Below are positions 42,892-45,828 of a stretch of DNA of 45,828 nt, one piece after another. The DNA is taken from NCBI GenBank assembly GCA_009886095.1, contig VFJL01000019.1:1-45828 (forward strand), written 5' to 3'. The notes below the pieces were generated by a model. The model made no database searches. It was not told the DNA's origin and worked only from the letters and a program-made list of their open reading frames with translations. Source of the DNA: Nitrosomonadales bacterium (lineage in GTDB: Bacteria; Pseudomonadota; Gammaproteobacteria; Burkholderiales; Nitrosomonadaceae). The position numbers were made by a program, and so were the translations under genes. Each line of letters begins with the position of its first letter. Position 1 is the first letter of the stretch.

Positions 42892-43287
42892 ATGAAACAC
42901 TTATGCCTGAATTGCGAAAAAGCAGACATGGTGCGCGGTAAACAAGACAAAGTAGTTGAGTATCGCGGCAAACAAACTGCCGTTTCCGCCGTGGAAGGCT
43001 GGCATTGCCCCGCCTGTGGTGAAAGCGAATTTGCACGGGGTGAAGGCAAACGTTATGCGGCGGCAGTCGAGCAATTTCGCGAAGCCGTAGACAAACAAGA
43101 ATCAGCCGAGTTGGCGCGCATCCGCAAAAAACTAAAGTTATCGCAAAAGGAAGCCGCCGTCATTGCGGGCGGCGGGGTGAATGCCTTTACCCGCTACGAA
43201 CACGGCAAGTCCAAGCCTGTTGCGGCAGTGGTCAATCTATTTCGGATTTTGGATAAGCACCCGGAACTGGTAGACGAGATTCGATGA
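42892..43287 (+). CDS. mqsA: Antitoxin MqsA
   Basis: MqsA binds and neutralises MqsR and represses its own operon. The 131-residue product has N-terminal zinc-binding pairs CLNCEKA (about 4-10) and CPACGES (about 41-47), and a C-terminal XRE-type HTH with LSQKEAAVIAGGGVNAFTRYEHGKSKP. AAGGAG lies 7 bp before ATG 42892. It remains intact although its toxin is broken, perhaps kept for DNA binding or not yet decayed. Confidence 0.92.
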   Translation: MKHLCLNCEKADMVRGKQDKVVEYRGKQTAVSAVEGWHCPACGESEFARGEGKRYAAAVEQFREAVDKQESAELARIRKKLKLSQKEAAVIAGGGVNAFTRYEHGKSKPVAAVVNLFRILDKHPELVDEIR

Positions 43288-43364
43288 ATGTGTACGAGTG
43301 AGCCCGGCAAAATGGCGTGTGGTTTATTTGAAGTTGGTTAACGAATGACTTTAGACAGAAAATT

Positions 43365-43835
43365 TTGAGCACTTTTATTCAGCAAATCGAAGCGGCACTG
43401 CTACTCGCCACAATCCAATATGCACCTGAAGGCACAGAGCCAAAAGCACTGGCGCATCAGTGGATGCATGCACTGGCTTACGGGTTCGCCCCGTTTGCGG
43501 TAGAGCGCGGTGCAACGGCAAAAAAACTCATCAGCATTTTGAAAAAAACGCAGCTCTATACCGATGCGGCAACGTTCAAAAGCCAACTCCCCGGCACGCC
43601 AATCAAGCCGTCCAAAGAAAGCACCTTCACATTTATCGACCTCTTCGTGGGGGTGGGCGGCATGAGAATCGGCTTTCAAAAAGCGGGCGGCACTTGCGTG
43701 TTCTCATCCGAGTTTGAAAAGAATGCGCAAGCCACTTACGCGAAAAATCATGGCGACTATCCGTTTGGAGACATCACCAAAATTCCCGTTGCGGATATAC
43801 CCGATCACGAACCAAAGGGGCCAGGTTCGCATTAA
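43365..43835 (+). pseudogene. Truncated cytosine-C5 DNA methyltransferase
   Basis: The N-terminal 90 residues are followed by FTFIDLFVGVGGMRIGFQKAG (motif I, residue about 88-108) and FSSEFEKNAQATYAKNHGDYPFGDITKI (motif II/III region). At DIPDH the reading runs into an inverted-repeat element at 43810 and stops at 43835. The catalytic PC motif and all later motifs are absent, so no activity is possible. The start is TTG at 43365-43367, and alternatives exist. No downstream remainder was found after the element. Confidence 0.85.
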
Positions 43836-43907
43836 TTCCAGGGAAAGGAGAGCTGTGGGGTTGTGATGTTGAATTCTGAAAACAATGTGAACCTAGCCCC
43901 TTTGGTT
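43810..43907. mobile_element. Small palindromic (REPIN-like) element
   Basis: AACCAAAGGGGCCAGGTTCG and its partner (43884-43907, reading CGAACC...CCCTTTGGTT as inverse with 2 changes in 24) bound a 98-bp segment with no coding content. Pairs of such AGGGGTCAGGTTC-type ends are often mobilised by RAYT transposases as REP doublets. It sits exactly where the methyltransferase frame is lost. Confidence 0.6.
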
Positions 43908-44056
43908 TTCGGGACGTAGGACAGGGCGCGCTTCGTACCCGTGCCTGCAGGTAAATTCCGTTACACTGCCTGTATCTCATTTTCTCAGGGTGCCACCGAA
44001 CCTGCAGTCTCGTTAGCTACCCTTAATACCGCCTGCACATTCGAGGTTCTCTACTC
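43908..44056. other. Intergenic stretch after the broken methyltransferase
   Basis: Only 149 bp separate the element from the next gene. I see no RNA gene, repeat or clear promoter here, and no remnant of the methyltransferase 3' part. Confidence 0.3.
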
Positions 44057-44482
44057 ATGTTCCAAATTCTTTCCGCGTTCACAAGCATCGCCACTACGTT
44101 AGGTGTGGCTGTGGCCGCATGGCAGCTATGGCTCGTGCACAAGCAGAGCGTTACCAGTTTCGAAGACTCAATCACCAAAGAATACCGCGAGCTTGCCGCA
44201 AAACTGCCCACCAAAGCTCTGCTTGGCGAGACGCTGACAGACGAGGAATACGCGGAATGCTTCGACGAGTTCTATCGTTACTTCGATCTTTGCAATGAGC
44301 AAGCATTCCTCCATAAGAATGGTCGCATCTCCAAAGCCACATGGCAATTCTGGAACGATGGCATTGCTTTCAATCTGCGCCGTCCAGCCTTCAGGCGCGC
44401 GTGGAGTGAAGTTGCAAAGCGCTCGGACGGTGACTTTTCGGAGCTACGCACGCTTTCCCCACCGCTGGATCATGATCAGTGA
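44057..44482 (+). CDS. Membrane-anchored protein of unknown function (DUF4760-like)
   Basis: The product has 141 residues. One N-terminal hydrophobic helix (ILSAFTSIATTLGVAVAAWQLWLV, about 4-27) is followed by a helical soluble part with EFYRYFDLCNEQAFL and GRISKATWQFWNDGIAFNLRRPAF. This pattern recalls proteins annotated as DUF4760, a resemblance only from memory. Function unknown. It is the last gene before a 247-bp gap. Confidence 0.6.
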   Translation: MFQILSAFTSIATTLGVAVAAWQLWLVHKQSVTSFEDSITKEYRELAAKLPTKALLGETLTDEEYAECFDEFYRYFDLCNEQAFLHKNGRISKATWQFWNDGIAFNLRRPAFRRAWSEVAKRSDGDFSELRTLSPPLDHDQ

Positions 44483-44729
44483 CACAAAAGAGTCGTCTAA
44501 ATTTACTGTTCGGGTGATGTTGTTACCCAGTGAGAAGATATACCTAGCAATGTTAGTGAAGTGCGGCTGACTATTATCCAGACAGGATAATGAAACATGA
44601 CATGCTCATGGCACGTCGTCACAAGACTTCTTAAGCAATCGCTTCATTACAAATAAGAGTATTACCCATGAGAAACCAGTCACCATCCTTGCTATGTGCG
44701 CCAGTTTATCGACTCTTCGAGTAGTATTG
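44483..44729. other. Intergenic stretch before the right-edge gene
   Basis: A short hairpin ATTATCC-AGACA-GGATAAT lies near 44573-44591. No gene is supported: the open frame on the opposite strand covering 44606-44965 is a shadow of the plus-strand gene. Confidence 0.3.
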
Positions 44730-45828
44730 ATGCAACGAAGCCCATATAAATTTCTCATATTATTAGTCTGTGCAGCTTGGGCGTTTATCTCCTTTGATGT
44801 ACTAGCCCAGAGCAGTTCATTCGCAAAGTTACAGTTTGGTGAAACAATCTTTCTTGAGGTTCCAAGAAACTGGGAATATTCGAACAAACAGATTCGCCAG
44901 CATCTCGATACTGGCTCTGAGGCTGTAGGGCGGTTAGCAGGATTCCCGGTTGCGCAGGGTGACAATCAAATACTTCTTGCCGCTAATGCGTACACGTCAT
45001 CCAAGACCTTATCAGCAACTTTACGGTTGAGTGTTCGACCCGGGGCTGCACCAACACAGGCAGATGTTCAAGAGTTCGCAAAATACCCCAAGGCCGAACT
45101 GAATACTGTATTTGGCCCTATGCTCTCTGAAACTGCGCAACTTCTTCGATCTATGGAGGGAGTTGAATATGTGAAGGCTCTCGATTCTCGGGTCGAAAGC
45201 AATGGGTACATTAACTGCATATTTATTGAATTTGAGTACGCAAAGTCTGATGGCATTTCATTGTCTCAATCTTGGCTTTGTCCAATGGGCAATAAGGCTA
45301 TCAAGCTCTCCACATCTTATCGCAAGAACGAAGCCGCACTGCTTAAGCCTGTAATAATGCATGTTTGGAAATCCTTGCGGGCAAGCAATGATGCGCCCCC
45401 TCACGCGCACGAGAAAACAATCAATCCATCAAATGAACTATTGGAGGTGCAACATGGCGAACGGCTGGACACCGGAACGACGGGCACGACAATGCAAATG
45501 CAGGAATTTGATGTCATCGACTTTATTTTAAGCATCATATTTACTTGGACAATCGGCCTATTGCCACCGGTTGTTATCCGTTATGTAATTGTGAAGTATC
45601 CGATGGACAAAGGTAGCGCGATCATTACGTCTGTAGCATTTTGGTTCTTCAATCTGTTTTTCTTCATTTCTCTTGGTAGCCAAAGTAAATCGCATATGGT
45701 GCTGAGCCTAATTGCGTACGTTTCATACCTTATTTTGCGAAAACCGACACATATTAAACTGCCACAAATACATCCCCAGGTTACGGCCTCAGCGACAACA
45801 GGTATACAGGTTAACGAGGTCTTGGCAA
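44730..45828 (+). CDS. Unrecognised exported protein with C-terminal membrane part (partial)
   Basis: An uninterrupted frame of 366 codons runs from ATG 44730 to the right edge, so the end is missing. A signal-like N terminus (KFLILLVCAAWAFISFDVLAQ) leads to a soluble domain (to about residue 230). A different-looking C-terminal part from about 45500 has several hydrophobic helices, including FTWTIGLLPPVVIRYVI and a following pair, and resembles small membrane proteins with that motif from other bacteria. An internal ATG at 45454 with GGAGG 6 bp upstream opens an out-of-frame 25-residue ORF, so the join between the two parts may be a recombination scar. Confidence 0.7.
   Translation, partial: MQRSPYKFLILLVCAAWAFISFDVLAQSSSFAKLQFGETIFLEVPRNWEYSNKQIRQHLDTGSEAVGRLAGFPVAQGDNQILLAANAYTSSKTLSATLRLSVRPGAAPTQADVQEFAKYPKAELNTVFGPMLSETAQLLRSMEGVEYVKALDSRVESNGYINCIFIEFEYAKSDGISLSQSWLCPMGNKAIKLSTSYRKNEAALLKPVIMHVWKSLRASNDAPPHAHEKTINPSNELLEVQHGERLDTGTTGTTMQMQEFDVIDFILSIIFTWTIGLLPPVVIRYVIVKYPMDKGSAIITSVAFWFFNLFFFISLGSQSKSHMVLSLIAYVSYLILRKPTHIKLPQIHPQVTASATTGIQVNEVLA

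Noticed and set aside
44606-44965. A 119-residue minus-strand frame
   Set aside because: It lies opposite the N-terminal part of the long plus-strand gene starting at 44730, which has a signal peptide and a continuous frame to the window edge. The minus frame shows no motif.
1-45828. CRISPR array
   Set aside because: No set of short regularly spaced direct repeats was seen; the direct repeats found are single pairs.

Overview
The window looks like a chromosomal segment of a betaproteobacterium, most likely of the Nitrosomonadales type. This is inferred from gene content: a DUF2863 protein, an RpfE-type protein, the linked lplT-alr pair, a PdxA-SurA-LptD cluster beside rsmA, and a 4Fe-4S uracil-DNA glycosylase next to tsaB-rimI. 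Base composition is moderate. No database search was possible. Family names rest on motifs read from the sequence. Layout: 1-1428 is a worn region with the end of an insertion sequence, one CAU-anticodon tRNA and a decayed D12-class adenine methyltransferase. 1429-13285 is housekeeping: ubiquinone hydroxylase, DsbC, MltA, RsmA, PdxA, SurA, LptD, a histidine phosphatase and Mpl. These serve the cell envelope, periplasmic folding and peptidoglycan recycling. 13286-22410 is an accessory island between mpl and rpfE and the most interesting part of the window. 22408-42254 is again housekeeping: RpfE type, copper chaperone and copper ATPase, LysS, a VapC-type toxin-antitoxin pair, RF2 with its programmed frameshift, IspD-IspF-ThpR, TsaB-RimI-UDG, LemA and two TPM proteins, LplT, Alr, a parvulin, BolA, YciI, YciB and DUF2863. 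42255-45828 is a graveyard of defence and addiction genes (MqsRA, a Dcm-type methyltransferase) broken by small inverted-repeat elements, followed by unrecognised genes. The island encodes a GIY-YIG-like protein, a WYL-domain regulator, an unrecognised protein, a first uracil-DNA-glycosylase-like protein, an HTH-ParA fusion that has lost both Walker A lysines, a frameshifted small partner, a second (SMUG1-like) glycosylase-fold protein, a PD-(D/E)XK nuclease-like protein, and a Cas4-like nuclease fused to a DnaQ-like exonuclease (DUF2779). Three 17-bp inverted repeats of form GCGWCA-N5-TGTCGY lie just upstream of the WYL gene, of the second transcription unit and of the third. The simplest reading is a WYL-controlled regulon of nucleic-acid-cutting and base-excising enzymes, a plausible uncharacterised antiphage system. 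The nuclease gene sits between two 60-bp direct repeats (58/60 identical) that include the start of the next gene, so it appears to have been inserted as a module. A REP-like palindrome has been absorbed in frame into the DUF2779 gene. The right border of the island carries a 24-bp sequence matching, at 21 of 24 positions, the terminal repeat of the element that disrupts mqsR 20 kb away.
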